DNA of 64,000 nucleotides, taken from NCBI RefSeq assembly GCF_040811775.1, contig NZ_JBFNXW010000001.1, positions 1-64,000 on the forward strand, in the 5' to 3' direction. Under the pieces are notes generated by a model that saw nothing but the letters and a program-made list of their open reading frames with translations, searched no databases and was not told the DNA's origin. The position numbers and the translations under genes are program-made. Positions 38,728-48,455 of the stretch are shown here, one piece after another; position 1 is the stretch's first letter, and each line of letters begins with the position of its first letter. The DNA is from Balneola sp. MJW-20 (lineage in GTDB: Bacteria > Bacteroidota > Rhodothermia > Balneolales > Balneolaceae).

Positions 38728-40662
38728 ATGGATAAATCCTTTGAAAAAGCACAAGCAAAGCTAAAAGAGGTCTGGGGCTACGATTCATTTCGGGCCGGAC
38801 AGGATGAGGTGGTACGTTCGGTGCTGGAAGGAAAGGACACACTGGTTCTTTTTCCGACAGGGGGAGGAAAGTCCATATGTTATCAAGTTCCTGCCCTGGT
38901 TTTTGATGGGTTGACGGTAGTTATCTCTCCTTTGATCGCACTGATGCAGGATCAGGTCAAGCAGCTTAAAGATAAAGGCATCCCGGCTACCTTTATTAAC
39001 AGCACCTTATCTTACAGAGAAGTTGAGCAAAGGCTTGTTAATGCCAGAAACGGAATGTATAAGCTCTTGTACTGCGCACCGGAGCGATTAAAGACCGATC
39101 TCTGGCAGGCCGAATTGAATGCCCTTCCTGTAGAACTCGTAGCTATTGATGAAGCACACTGCATCAGTGAGTGGGGGCATGACTTCAGACCTTCTTACCG
39201 TGATATAAAATCTGCTATGGAACCGGTAGCCGATAAAGTAAGGTGGCTTGCACTCACAGCCACGGCTACTCCCGAGGTGAAAAAAGATATCCTGGAAAAC
39301 CTTCAGCTAAAGGAGCCTAAAATAATATCCCGAGGTTTTCAGAGACCTAATCTTAAATGGTGGGTGGTTAGGACCGGACAAAAGAAAAAGAAGCTGATCA
39401 ATGCAACGCTGAAAGCCTCCAAAAAAGGAGACGGGCTGATCTATGGGGGGACCCGCCGTAATTGTGAAGATCTTGCAAGTATGTTTACATCCAAAGCTTT
39501 GAAGGCTGAGGCTTATCATGCCGGAGTAGCTTCAGATAAAAGAAAAGCGATTCAGGAACGCTGGATCAAAGGCGAAACACCTCTTGTGGTTGCCACCAAT
39601 GCCTTCGGTATGGGAATTGATAAACCGGACTGCCGTTATGTGATCCATGAGACTATGCCTTATTCACTGGAGGCATATTATCAGGAAGCCGGCAGAGCAG
39701 GCAGGGATGGAGAAGACGCTTATCCGATCCTTTTCTACCGTGAAGCCGATTATCACACTGCAGAAAAAAGATTAACAGATAAATATCCGGTACGTGAAGA
39801 ACTGGAACATGCGTATCAGGTGATCTGTGATTCACTTAATCTGGCTGTTGGGTCAGAGATGGAAGAAATGACCTCTTTTGAGACGGACATGATCACACGC
39901 CGGGGAAAACTATCCCGGCCCAAAGCACTGGCAAGTCTGCGGATACTGGATCAGCTTGAAGTCATCACCCTGGTTGATGATGTGCCTGCAGCTGTTTCAC
40001 TTCAGTTTACTTTAAGTGCCTCAGGTTTGAAGACCTTTAAATCTCAGGTCGATAATAATGAAAAAGCTGAATTCATTGATAAATTAGAACGGCTTTTTGG
40101 CTCTTTTTCTTACCACGAACCGGTAGAACTGAATGAAGAGCATGTGCTGAAGCATCTGAATATCTCCCGTAATCAGTTGGTGAAGGGACTGAACGTTCTC
40201 ATGCAGCACGATCAGGTCCTGGTATACACGCTTCTGAAGACCCGAAGTCTTATAAGAGTGAACGAAGCTCGTTCTTCAAAACTGCCTTTATCAACCCGCA
40301 GGGTAGAGGACCATCGAAAAGTGGTCTTTGAGAAGCTGGAATATATGCACGGTTATATCCTGACAGATGAGTGCAGAGAAGTATATCTCAGAAATTATTT
40401 TGGTGATACCAATGCAAAAGCCTGTGGAACCTGTGATAACTGCAAAAGTGCGGATGCAGAAAGCAATGATGAATTGAGAAATGAATGGTTAAAACAGGTA
40501 GTATCAGGTCTTAGATCGGGTAAAGAGACTGTGAATGAATTATCCCGGGAATTCGATCTAAGTAAAGAACGGGTTGCAAAAGTACTTAAATTCCTGATCC
40601 GGGAGGGAAAGGTAGTTAATGATCCGGCCAAACCTGAGGCTTATCAGTTATCAGAGGACTGA
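38728..40662 (+). CDS. recQ: RecQ family ATP-dependent DNA helicase
   Basis: About 644 residues from the ATG at 38728, which gives the family opening FEKAQAKLKEVWGYDSFRAGQDEVV. The frame stays open for 49 codons upstream, but those residues look like AT-rich non-coding DNA and follow a terminator closely. Walker A FPTGGGKS is at 42-49, DEAHC at 141-145, and QEAGRAGRDG is motif VI. The zinc site is C-(x)n-CGTCDNC in the RQC region. A final winged-helix segment (VNELSREFDLSKERVAKVLKFL) replaces the usual HRDC domain. Its end overlaps the convergent DUF4296 gene by 19 bases. Confidence 0.93.
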   Translation: MDKSFEKAQAKLKEVWGYDSFRAGQDEVVRSVLEGKDTLVLFPTGGGKSICYQVPALVFDGLTVVISPLIALMQDQVKQLKDKGIPATFINSTLSYREVEQRLVNARNGMYKLLYCAPERLKTDLWQAELNALPVELVAIDEAHCISEWGHDFRPSYRDIKSAMEPVADKVRWLALTATATPEVKKDILENLQLKEPKIISRGFQRPNLKWWVVRTGQKKKKLINATLKASKKGDGLIYGGTRRNCEDLASMFTSKALKAEAYHAGVASDKRKAIQERWIKGETPLVVATNAFGMGIDKPDCRYVIHETMPYSLEAYYQEAGRAGRDGEDAYPILFYREADYHTAEKRLTDKYPVREELEHAYQVICDSLNLAVGSEMEEMTSFETDMITRRGKLSRPKALASLRILDQLEVITLVDDVPAAVSLQFTLSASGLKTFKSQVDNNEKAEFIDKLERLFGSFSYHEPVELNEEHVLKHLNISRNQLVKGLNVLMQHDQVLVYTLLKTRSLIRVNEARSSKLPLSTRRVEDHRKVVFEKLEYMHGYILTDECREVYLRNYFGDTNAKACGTCDNCKSADAESNDELRNEWLKQVVSGLRSGKETVNELSREFDLSKERVAKVLKFLIREGKVVNDPAKPEAYQLSED

Positions 40663-41012
40663 GTACTATCGGGAGCAGATTCCAGTCTGGCCTGTTCCCT
40701 GAGTAAACGTTCTTTCGCGATATCTACCCGTTCCTGTTGTTCCTCGTAATTACTCTGGTACCATGCATGACTCGTTCTATACTGTTCTTCAGTGATCCCG
40801 TATTTATCATAAATAATAGTGAGGATCGAATCTGCATCACTGAATTCTTCGGAATTAAAGACCACCTTGGCAAGCTGCATATCGATCAGAAGATCTATGT
40901 AGGTGTCTTCAGAAATCAGGTTATCCGGTTTCGGATAAGCATTATCAGAGTCCGGAGTGCAGGACTGTATGCTGCACAGAAGTAATAAAAATAGGGGTAT
41001 GATCTTATTCAT
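40644..41012 (-). CDS. DUF4296-type lipoprotein
   Basis: A 122-residue lipoprotein. The signal ends in the lipobox SIQSC. The mature part contains LISEDTYIDLLIDMQLAKVV and YDKYGITEEQYRTSHAWYQSN, the hallmarks of DUF4296, a small family found in Bacteroidota and relatives. Function is unknown. Its last 19 bases lie over the end of recQ on the other strand. Confidence 0.88.
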   Translation of the reverse strand: MNKIIPLFLLLLCSIQSCTPDSDNAYPKPDNLISEDTYIDLLIDMQLAKVVFNSEEFSDADSILTIIYDKYGITEEQYRTSHAWYQSNYEEQQERVDIAKERLLREQARLESAPDSTQSSDN

Positions 41013-41024
41013 ACCCCTAATATA

Positions 41025-41741
41025 TCAATTCCCCGCCTTAGGGTTCAATGGTCTCATTGTCATTTCATTGATAAGGAAATTGTCCGGCGTTTGCAGGAGA
41101 AATTTAACAGTGTCCGCCATATCCTCAGGCTGCATCATACCCGGATGTATATCCATTTCATCGATCTTGTCAAAGAAACTGGTGGCAATGGAACCCGGAA
41201 ACAGGCAGGATACTTTGATCCCATCGTATCTGACTTCTTTGAATAATGCTTCACTGAACCCTCTCAGTCCGAATTTAGAGGCGTTATATCCCGTCATGCT
41301 TGGATTACCAAGTATACCGGCAATGGAAGCGATATTAACAATATGACAGACAGAAGAGTTTTCTTTCATCAGGGGAACAATACACCGGGTCAGATAGAAT
41401 ACCCCGGAAAGATTTACATCCAGCATATTATCCCACTCCTGAACTTTTAGATTTTCGATATCAGCAAAATATCCCAGTCCGGCATTGTTGATCAGAATAT
41501 CGGGAAGATGATCATCATCAAAGGTGTCATCTGCCCATTCCTTGATCTTGTCATGGTCTCTTACATCCATCTGAACCGGAACAAAGTGATTACCCAGTTC
41601 ATCTTCAATTTTACTCAGTTTGTCTATACTTCTTGCAAGACCATACACTTTGGCACCGGATGTTACCAGCATTTTGGAGAAGTGATAACCGATTCCGCTG
41701 CTTGCTCCCGTTACAATTGCTACTTTTGATTTAATGTCCAT
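41025..41741 (-). CDS. Short-chain dehydrogenase/reductase
   Basis: A 238-residue classical SDR. The cofactor loop is VTGASSGIGYHFSK at 9-22, NNAGLGYF is the second motif, Ser in NIASIAG and the catalytic YNASKFG follow. The reaction is an NAD(P)-dependent oxidation or reduction of an unknown alcohol or ketone. It precedes the DUF4296 gene on the same strand by 12 bases, and is divergent from coaX across 52 bases. Confidence 0.92.
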   Translation of the reverse strand: MDIKSKVAIVTGASSGIGYHFSKMLVTSGAKVYGLARSIDKLSKIEDELGNHFVPVQMDVRDHDKIKEWADDTFDDDHLPDILINNAGLGYFADIENLKVQEWDNMLDVNLSGVFYLTRCIVPLMKENSSVCHIVNIASIAGILGNPSMTGYNASKFGLRGFSEALFKEVRYDGIKVSCLFPGSIATSFFDKIDEMDIHPGMMQPEDMADTVKFLLQTPDNFLINEMTMRPLNPKAGN

Positions 41742-41793
41742 CTTAAGTGATCCTTTTATTTTTCCTATTACTTACTAATTTACATACAAAAAG

Positions 41794-42546
41794 ATGAGCC
41801 AATTCGATTCATTCCGCACGGGAAATTTTATTTTCCTGGATATAGGTAATACCAGTGTGAAAGGAGCCCATCGTGCGGCTGGATCCTGGAAACCCATCAA
41901 TACTGAGAATGTAAGCAATGCTTCTCAGCTTGTAGAATGGATCAGGGAACATGAAGATGCCTTTGATGGCATAATTGTGTGCAGTGTAAGACAAGACGCA
42001 ACGCAGGCGATCTTAATGGCACTGGAGGATCTGCCGTCGCTGGTTTTGTCAACCGATCAGATACCAAGAGCCAATCTCGATTATAATACCATTGATACAC
42101 TTGGAATGGATCGCTACCTGGCCTGTGTGGCAGCTAACACCCATTCGACCAGGCATAAGGTTGTTATTGATGCAGGAACGGCGTGTACCATCGATCTGAT
42201 GACGGATGACGGTATATACCGTGGAGGAGTGATCGCCCCGGGCTATGGAGCTTTTTCTGATATCCTTCCTGAAAAGGCACCGGCACTTCCAAGAGTAAAA
42301 CCTAATATTCCAAAAACCTGGCCCGGAAAGACCACTATCGATGCATTAAAGTGGGGTATTCCAGGATTCTATGAAGGGGGTATTATTTCAGTACTCAGAA
42401 AATATGAAAATGAGATCGGACATTTTGATCTTTTCATTACCGGTGGGGATGGGCCGCTGATCCATAAGATGACCTCGGAAAAGGGGATATACCGACCTTT
42501 TCTGGTTTTTGAGGGTATGGCCACTTTTATTGATTATCGGGACTGA
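41794..42546 (+). CDS. coaX: Type III pantothenate kinase
   Basis: A 250-residue ASKHA-fold kinase for the first step of CoA synthesis from pantothenate. The phosphate-binding motif FLDIGNTSVKG carries Asp16. TLGMDRYLACVAA and the second phosphate motif VIDAGTACTIDL are typical, as is GGVIAPGYGAF. It is a single gene, and its end overlaps udk on the other strand by 20 bases. With panB and coaBC it covers three CoA steps in the window. Confidence 0.94.
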   Translation: MSQFDSFRTGNFIFLDIGNTSVKGAHRAAGSWKPINTENVSNASQLVEWIREHEDAFDGIIVCSVRQDATQAILMALEDLPSLVLSTDQIPRANLDYNTIDTLGMDRYLACVAANTHSTRHKVVIDAGTACTIDLMTDDGIYRGGVIAPGYGAFSDILPEKAPALPRVKPNIPKTWPGKTTIDALKWGIPGFYEGGIISVLRKYENEIGHFDLFITGGDGPLIHKMTSEKGIYRPFLVFEGMATFIDYRD

Positions 42547-43162
42547 ACGACATTTTGTTATTGATCAGAGCCGAGACCATTTCGAGGGCTACCGTATTTT
42601 GTCCGCCTCTGGGAATGATGATATCGGCATAACGTTTACTGGGCTCAACAAACTCAAGGTGCATAGGCCGCACAAATTTTTCATACTGATCCAGAACGCC
42701 ATTTACGGTTCTGCCTCTTTCTTCAATGTCGCGTCTTAATCTCCGAAGTAAGCGTACATCATCGTCGGTATCCACAAAGATCTTCACATCCATCAGATCC
42801 AGCAGATCCTGTTCCGTAAAGATCAGGATCCCGTCAATCAGGATCACATCGGTAGGTACAGCCGGGATGCTTTCGTCCATACGAATGTGATTGGAGAAGT
42901 CGTATTTGGGTATCTCAACCTCATAGCCCTCCATAAGGGCCTGAATGTGACGGATCATCAGTTCCGTTTCAAGGGAAGAAGGGTGGTCAAAGTTTTGTTT
43001 GACGCGTTCTTCAAAGGGGATATGCTTTAGGTCCCGATAGTAGGAATCGTGTTCCAGCCGCAGCAGGTTTTCGGTACCGAATTGTTCACAGATATAATTC
43101 ACTACCGTTGTTTTACCCGAGCCGCTTCCACCGGCTACTCCGATGATCAGAGGTGAAGCCAT
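42527..43162 (-). CDS. udk: Uridine kinase
   Basis: A 211-residue kinase that phosphorylates uridine and cytidine for pyrimidine salvage. The P-loop is GGSGSGKTT at 11-19. LEHDSYYRDLKH, NFDHPSS, PKYDFSNH and LIDGILIF are standard, and the end KRYADIIIPRGG is conserved. Its ATG overlaps the amidase stop by one base, so translation may be coupled. Confidence 0.96.
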   Translation of the reverse strand: MASPLIIGVAGGSGSGKTTVVNYICEQFGTENLLRLEHDSYYRDLKHIPFEERVKQNFDHPSSLETELMIRHIQALMEGYEVEIPKYDFSNHIRMDESIPAVPTDVILIDGILIFTEQDLLDLMDVKIFVDTDDDVRLLRRLRRDIEERGRTVNGVLDQYEKFVRPMHLEFVEPSKRYADIIIPRGGQNTVALEMVSALINNKMSFSPDNQ

Positions 43163-44430
43163 TAGTCCCGTGTGTTAAGAGCCTGGGTATTATCAGCCGA
43201 AGGATCTACTTCCAGTTTATATCGTTTGATTGCACGGTAGATCGCTGATGCAATGATATCCTGTCCATAATCACTGCTCAGATATTTCTGCTCATCGGGA
43301 TTAGTTATGAAACCGGTTTCTACCAGCAGAGCAGGCATGGAGGCTTCATATAATACCTGAAATCCGGCCTGTTTGACACCTCGGGACTTTCTTCTGGCTT
43401 TATTCTTAAATTCCCAGTCGATCATGGTGGCTATCTTTTCACTAATAGCCAGGTTACCGCTGTGAGCCAGTTCATATACTATGAGATCCTGTTCGGAAAG
43501 TTCAGAACGGGTATCATTCCTGAATACACTGTTTTCACGCTGCATGACCATATGTGCATCGTCACTTTTATGCAGTCCTAAAAAGTAAACTTCGGTTCCT
43601 CTTACACTTCTGTTTTGAGGGAAAGAATTACAATGGATAGAAAGGAATAGGTCGCCACCTTCCAGATTAGCATAATGCCCCCGCTCATCCAGTCCCAGAT
43701 ACGTATCATCTGTACGGGTATATACCACCTCAACTCCGGGGATACGTTCTTCAATGAGTTTCCCCACTTTCAAAGCTATATCCAGAGTGATCTCTTTCTC
43801 TTTGACCCCTCTATAGCCAATTGATCCGGGCTCCCAGTCGCCATGGCCGGCATCGATCACAACCTTATCAAACCGCAGCCGGTCTTTGATGGCTTCCCGG
43901 TTACTGGTAGTAATAGCCTGAGAAGCATTTGATACCGGAAAGTTACCGATCACATCAAAATCCACATCCCAGGTCTTGGCAATGAATTGCTGGGAAAATC
44001 GTTCGACCTCAGTTTTCTCAGTCTGGGTCAGTGCCAGAAGTACATGTGCTCCGTTCTTATCGAGATAGGAACTGCTTTTAAAATATTCATCATTGCTTAA
44101 AATGATATCTACACCAACTCCCTGTTGAAGTTGCACCAGGCGCATGTTATTGATGTTCTGATTTTCAGAGAAATCAGGAAGCCTGATCGCTGCAGTATCC
44201 AGTTCACGGTCATAAAGGACAACCTGGATAAAATCCGGAGCAGGTTGAATAACCTCAAAGGAATCCACTTTAGACTCGAGGTGAAAACGAATAACGTGGC
44301 CTAATCCGTCACTGCGGCTGGCATTAGATACGCGATATAAGTTGTTCTGAGCCTCTGCAGTGCTGAAAATGCAAAGTACTCCAAACAGGGCAAGAAAAAG
44401 GTCCTTAAGCAATGAGATAGGAAGTCTCAT
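43162..44430 (-). CDS. N-acetylmuramoyl-L-alanine amidase with AMIN-like domain
   Basis: A 422-residue periplasmic amidase that cuts the bond between muramic acid and the peptide stem. A signal peptide (LFLALFGVLCIFS, cleavage near AEAQ) is followed by an AMIN-like targeting domain at about 30-135 and an Amidase_3 domain from about 188. The zinc ligands are His196 in DAGHGD, Glu211 or Glu213 in KEKE and His266 in SIHCNS; the catalytic Glu is in LLVETGFITNP. It would act at the septum in daughter cell separation. It leads a two-gene operon with udk. Confidence 0.92.
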   Translation of the reverse strand: MRLPISLLKDLFLALFGVLCIFSTAEAQNNLYRVSNASRSDGLGHVIRFHLESKVDSFEVIQPAPDFIQVVLYDRELDTAAIRLPDFSENQNINNMRLVQLQQGVGVDIILSNDEYFKSSSYLDKNGAHVLLALTQTEKTEVERFSQQFIAKTWDVDFDVIGNFPVSNASQAITTSNREAIKDRLRFDKVVIDAGHGDWEPGSIGYRGVKEKEITLDIALKVGKLIEERIPGVEVVYTRTDDTYLGLDERGHYANLEGGDLFLSIHCNSFPQNRSVRGTEVYFLGLHKSDDAHMVMQRENSVFRNDTRSELSEQDLIVYELAHSGNLAISEKIATMIDWEFKNKARRKSRGVKQAGFQVLYEASMPALLVETGFITNPDEQKYLSSDYGQDIIASAIYRAIKRYKLEVDPSADNTQALNTRD

Positions 44431-44583
44431 ATGTATCCTGATTAATTGGGTGCTGTAAGCTGTAGATGATCAATTAATGTAACAGAAATAAAGATTCTTT
44501 AAAAGTCATGTGCTTAAACAATTTAAACGATACAGCTTAGGCAGAAATTGATGATTGATTGATCTTTCTTTCGTACTATACGC

Positions 44584-45885
44584 ATGAACGGATCAGATCA
44601 ATACATGAAGCTTAAAATATTAGCAATTGCTTACTGGGCGAAATTCATAGATGCTATCTCTGTCTTCTGGAGATTTTTTTTACGTAAAGCAAAAAAACTA
44701 CTGCGGCCGGTTCAGCTCTTGCTTGGTTTTGAAGTTGTCAAAGATAATACAAAGTCACGCAGCGTTGACATTAGTTCTTACCTGACCGAAACCGACGAAC
44801 AGATCCGTAAACTTCCTGAAGACTTCAGGCATGTATTTACAACCGATGAGGAGATCGAGAGAGATTGTTTCATCAATATTTCCAATAACCTGATGAACTT
44901 TGAGACCGCGTACAAGCAGTGGGATAATGGATTCCCTGCAAGTATGATGGTGGTCGGAGAAAAAGGCAGTGGCAAATCTACTTTTATAAGACTTGCTTTA
45001 AAGAATCTGGAGGACGCAGAAGTTGTAAATGTAACGATCAACGACACCTCTTGGAAACTGGAACAGATGTTAAAGCTGGTAGGTAGTTCTCTGGGACTTG
45101 AGGAATATACCAAGGCAGAATCCATAATTCGTCAGATCAATAACTCGGAGGACCGAAAGGTTGTGGTACTTGAGAATATTCAAAACCTCTACCTGAGAAC
45201 GATCAATGGTTTTGATGCCCTGGAAGCTTTATGGCTGATCATTTCAGAGACCAAGGAAAAGGTTCTATGGGTGTGTTCCTGTTCCCGCTATGCATGGCAG
45301 TATCTGGTCAAAGTCGAGGGTGTTGATACCCATTTTACGCATATTACAGAGACTGATAAGCTGGATGAAGACCAGATCAGAGATCTGATCATGAAGAGAT
45401 GCGAAAAGTATGAATTCAAGATCGTCTTTGAGTCGGATGAGTCTACCAGAAAAAGCAGGTCTTACCGCAAAAGAATGAACGATGAGCAGGAGCTGCAGGC
45501 ATACCTCAGGAATAAATTTTTTGATACACTGCATGAGACCTCTGAAGGTAATTCTTCTGTAGCATTGTTATTCTGGCTGAGGTCCGTAGTTAAAGTAGAA
45601 GACGGGATCGTTTACATCAGATCCATACACCCGGTCAGTATCGATACGCTGGACATACTGAATGCTGAAGTATTGTTTGTGATGGCTGTGATCGTATTTC
45701 ACGATACTTTAAGAGTTACGGAAGTGACAAGAATACTGAACATGAGTTTGCTTGAAACAAGAGTGGTACTTACCAAACTTCGCTCAAGGGGAATACTGAA
45801 TGAAAAAGACGGATGGTATCTGCTGAATCAAATGGTTTACCGGCAGACCATAAGGCTGCTTAAAAGTCGTAATATAATACATTGA
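44584..45885 (+). CDS. P-loop ATPase with C-terminal winged helix, partner of an MscS channel
   Basis: A 433-residue protein. The first 50 residues are basic with hydrophobic stretches (AIAYWAKFIDAISVFWRFFL, PVQLLLGF) that could attach it to the membrane. Walker A GEKGSGKST lies at 125-133, and a Walker B-like strand VVVLENIQ at 193-200 has Glu-Asn where many AAA proteins have Asp-Glu. LWVCSCSRYAW looks like a sensor strand. From about 350 a winged-helix-like segment follows (DTLRVTEVTRILNMSLLETRVVLTKLRSRG). The closest general type is an Orc/Cdc6- or STAND-like ATPase; I do not know a named family. One base separates it from the MscS gene. Confidence 0.8.
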   Translation: MNGSDQYMKLKILAIAYWAKFIDAISVFWRFFLRKAKKLLRPVQLLLGFEVVKDNTKSRSVDISSYLTETDEQIRKLPEDFRHVFTTDEEIERDCFINISNNLMNFETAYKQWDNGFPASMMVVGEKGSGKSTFIRLALKNLEDAEVVNVTINDTSWKLEQMLKLVGSSLGLEEYTKAESIIRQINNSEDRKVVVLENIQNLYLRTINGFDALEALWLIISETKEKVLWVCSCSRYAWQYLVKVEGVDTHFTHITETDKLDEDQIRDLIMKRCEKYEFKIVFESDESTRKSRSYRKRMNDEQELQAYLRNKFFDTLHETSEGNSSVALLFWLRSVVKVEDGIVYIRSIHPVSIDTLDILNAEVLFVMAVIVFHDTLRVTEVTRILNMSLLETRVVLTKLRSRGILNEKDGWYLLNQMVYRQTIRLLKSRNIIH

Positions 45886-45886
45886 T

Positions 45887-46840
45887 ATGATGCTAAGGAT
45901 ACTCCTCATAATATCATTTATGTTTATGGCTGCTACAGCTGATGCTCAGTCTGTTGACAGCCTTGCGAACGAAGTGATCAGCGTTGTTCAGGATTCCACT
46001 GCATCTGAAGCTGAACCGGCCAAAAAAGCAGAACCTAAGATCTCTGAATTAGGCGAACTGATCTCCTTCAATAAGATCCTGTTATCCGTTTTTGTGGTTA
46101 TCTTCGCTTTCCTTTTCAACAAGGCTCTTGCATTTTTACTGGGAAGGTTAGCTGAGGTCAAAGCATATTACAGGCTTCTTGTAAAAAGACTGATCCCTTT
46201 TCTTAACATCCTGATCTGGTCTCTTGCGATCTACATTGTGATCGAAGGGGTGATCGATCCGCCGGTAGAGACTCTGCTTGCCGTTGGAGCATCGGTGGGT
46301 ATAGCCGTTGGTTTCGCGGCTCAGGATATCCTTAAAAATATTTTTGGCGGATTTATCATCATCATGGATCGTCCCTTCCAGATCGGTGATAAGATCGATG
46401 TGAACGGCCATTATGGTGAAGTAACTGAGATCGGGCTGCGCTCGATCCGTATTCAGACCCCGGATGATTCTTCGGTAACGATACCCAATGCAGAGATCGT
46501 AAATAATTCTGTGTCAAACACCAATTCCGGGGCACTATTTTGTCAGGTGGTTACATCCATTTATCTTCCCAATGATGTGCCGATAGATGAAATTAAAGCT
46601 CTGGCTTATAAGGCAGCGATCACCTCCCGGTATGTGTATCTCAACAAGCCGGTAGTGGTTCTGGCAGAACACCGGATGATGGAACAACGCTTTGCTATTG
46701 AACTTAAAGTGAAAGCATATGTGCTTGACATACGGTATGAGTTCAAGCTCAAAAGCGAGATCACTGAATTTATACTTAAAGAACTCAATCAACGAAAACT
46801 GATCAATGAAAGTCCAAGCGAAAATCATGAAAACACTTAG
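45887..46840 (+). CDS. MscS-type mechanosensitive channel
   Basis: A 317-residue small-conductance channel homologue. A signal peptide (MLRILLIISFMFMAATADAQ) is followed by a hydrophilic stretch, then transmembrane helices at about 68-90, 100-115 and the pore helix (VGASVGIAVGFAAQDILKN). The MscS beta domain follows (RPFQIGDKIDV, GEVTEIGLRSIRIQTPDDS, IPNAEIVNNSVSN). It starts one base after the ATPase gene, so the two are almost certainly co-translated. Channel opening may respond to the ATPase instead of, or as well as, membrane tension; this is inference. Confidence 0.92.
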   Translation: MMLRILLIISFMFMAATADAQSVDSLANEVISVVQDSTASEAEPAKKAEPKISELGELISFNKILLSVFVVIFAFLFNKALAFLLGRLAEVKAYYRLLVKRLIPFLNILIWSLAIYIVIEGVIDPPVETLLAVGASVGIAVGFAAQDILKNIFGGFIIIMDRPFQIGDKIDVNGHYGEVTEIGLRSIRIQTPDDSSVTIPNAEIVNNSVSNTNSGALFCQVVTSIYLPNDVPIDEIKALAYKAAITSRYVYLNKPVVVLAEHRMMEQRFAIELKVKAYVLDIRYEFKLKSEITEFILKELNQRKLINESPSENHENT

Positions 46841-48455
46841 AAGCGCACTGTTAACCGTGCTGTTCACAACCCTCATGGTATCCTGTACGCAAAAGCCTGC
46901 CGAAACTGAAAGCAATGATCTGCTTTCCAAATACACAGAATTTACCCTCACTACGGATCTGTCTGGTATGACAGGCGATCAGATGGAAATGCTTTCCCTC
47001 CTTATTGATGCCGGTAAGGAAATGGATAAAGTATTCTGGATGCAGGCTTATGGAGATAAAGAAAAGCTGCTCTCCGGACTTGAAGGGGACATCAGGCGTT
47101 TCGCAGAGATCAATTACGGTCCATGGGATCGACTCAATGGAAATGAACCTTTTGTGGACGGAGTAGGCTCAAAGCCCGCGGGAGCTAATTTTTACCCGGC
47201 TGATATGACCAAAGCAGAATTCGAAAACTGGGATTCAGCATCCAAAGATGATCTGTATACAATTATCCGCAGAGATGATAATGGTGAACTGTATACGATC
47301 CCGTATAACGAAGCCTATATGGAACAGCATAAGATCGCAGCAGAAAAACTTCGTGCTGCTGCTGAGCTGGCCTCGGATGCCGGCCTGAAAAAGTATCTGG
47401 AACTTCGAGCGGAAGCTCTGATGACCAATGATTATCAGGAAAGCGATCTGGCATGGATGGATATGAAGAATAATATGATCGATGTGGTCATTGGTCCGAT
47501 CGAAACCTATGAAGATCAGCTCTATGGTTATAAAGCAGCAAATGAGACCTTTGTACTGGTGAAAGATATGGAGTGGAGTGATCGTCTGTCGAAGTACACG
47601 GAGGTACTACCTGAATTGCAGGAAGGCTTGCCCGTACCTCAGGAGTATAAGAATGAAAGACCAGGTACCGATTCAGACCTCAATGCTTATGATGTTATCT
47701 ATTATGCGGGCGACAGCAACGCAGGCTCCAAGACCATTGCTATCAATCTCCCTAATGACGAAGAAGTACAGCTGAAAAAGGGAACACGCCGTCTGCAGCT
47801 GAAAAATGCAATGCGTGCTAAATACGATAAGATCCTGCTTCCGATCTCCGAGGTTTTGATTGCGGAAGAGCAGCGTGATTACATTACTTTTGATGCTTTC
47901 TTCGGAAATACGATGTTCCATGAAGTTGCTCACGGACTCGGCATCAAGAATACGATCACCGATAACGGTACCGTCCGAGAAGCTCTGAAAGAGCATGCTT
48001 CTGCACTCGAGGAAGGGAAAGCGGATGTGCTGGGGCTGTATATGGTCAAATCACTGAGAGAAACCGGAATGATAGAGGAAGGTACCCTGGAAGATAATTA
48101 CGTGACTTTCCTCGCAAGTATCTTCCGTTCGATCCGATTTGGTTCCTCCAGTGCCCACGGCAGAGCTAACCTGATCCGATTTAATTTCTTCCAGGAAATG
48201 GGTGCCTTCACCTATGATCAAGCCACACAGACCTATGCCATTAACTTTGAGAAAGTGGGGGGTGCAGTAGATGCACTTTCTGAAAAGATCCTCACCCTGC
48301 AGGGTAACGGAGATTATGAAGCAGTCGATGCTTTTGTTAAAGAATATGCGGTAGTAGGAGAAGGTTTACAATCGGCACTGGACCGGCTATCGGAGCAGAG
48401 CATTCCGGTTGATATTACTTTTGAGCAGGGTAAAGAAGTTCTGGGGCTGAACTGA
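46827..48455 (+). CDS. M49-like (dipeptidyl peptidase III family) metallopeptidase lipoprotein
   Basis: About 542 residues. The ATG at 46827 gives a clean lipoprotein signal (MKTLRSALLTVLFTTLMVSC); an ATG seven codons upstream adds only a charged lead. The zinc motif is HEVAH at 365-369 with a second acidic motif EEGKAD at 395-400, an arrangement like M49 peptidases. Most of these have HEXXXH, so the HEXXH form is notable. It would remove dipeptides from peptides in the periplasm or at the surface. Its start lies within the last codons of the MscS gene. Confidence 0.82.
   Translation: MKTLRSALLTVLFTTLMVSCTQKPAETESNDLLSKYTEFTLTTDLSGMTGDQMEMLSLLIDAGKEMDKVFWMQAYGDKEKLLSGLEGDIRRFAEINYGPWDRLNGNEPFVDGVGSKPAGANFYPADMTKAEFENWDSASKDDLYTIIRRDDNGELYTIPYNEAYMEQHKIAAEKLRAAAELASDAGLKKYLELRAEALMTNDYQESDLAWMDMKNNMIDVVIGPIETYEDQLYGYKAANETFVLVKDMEWSDRLSKYTEVLPELQEGLPVPQEYKNERPGTDSDLNAYDVIYYAGDSNAGSKTIAINLPNDEEVQLKKGTRRLQLKNAMRAKYDKILLPISEVLIAEEQRDYITFDAFFGNTMFHEVAHGLGIKNTITDNGTVREALKEHASALEEGKADVLGLYMVKSLRETGMIEEGTLEDNYVTFLASIFRSIRFGSSSAHGRANLIRFNFFQEMGAFTYDQATQTYAINFEKVGGAVDALSEKILTLQGNGDYEAVDAFVKEYAVVGEGLQSALDRLSEQSIPVDITFEQGKEVLGLN

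Noticed and set aside
44584..46840. The ATPase-MscS pair as a defence system
   Set aside because: There are no nuclease, toxin or other effector genes around it and no signs of a defence island, so only a functional pairing is claimed.
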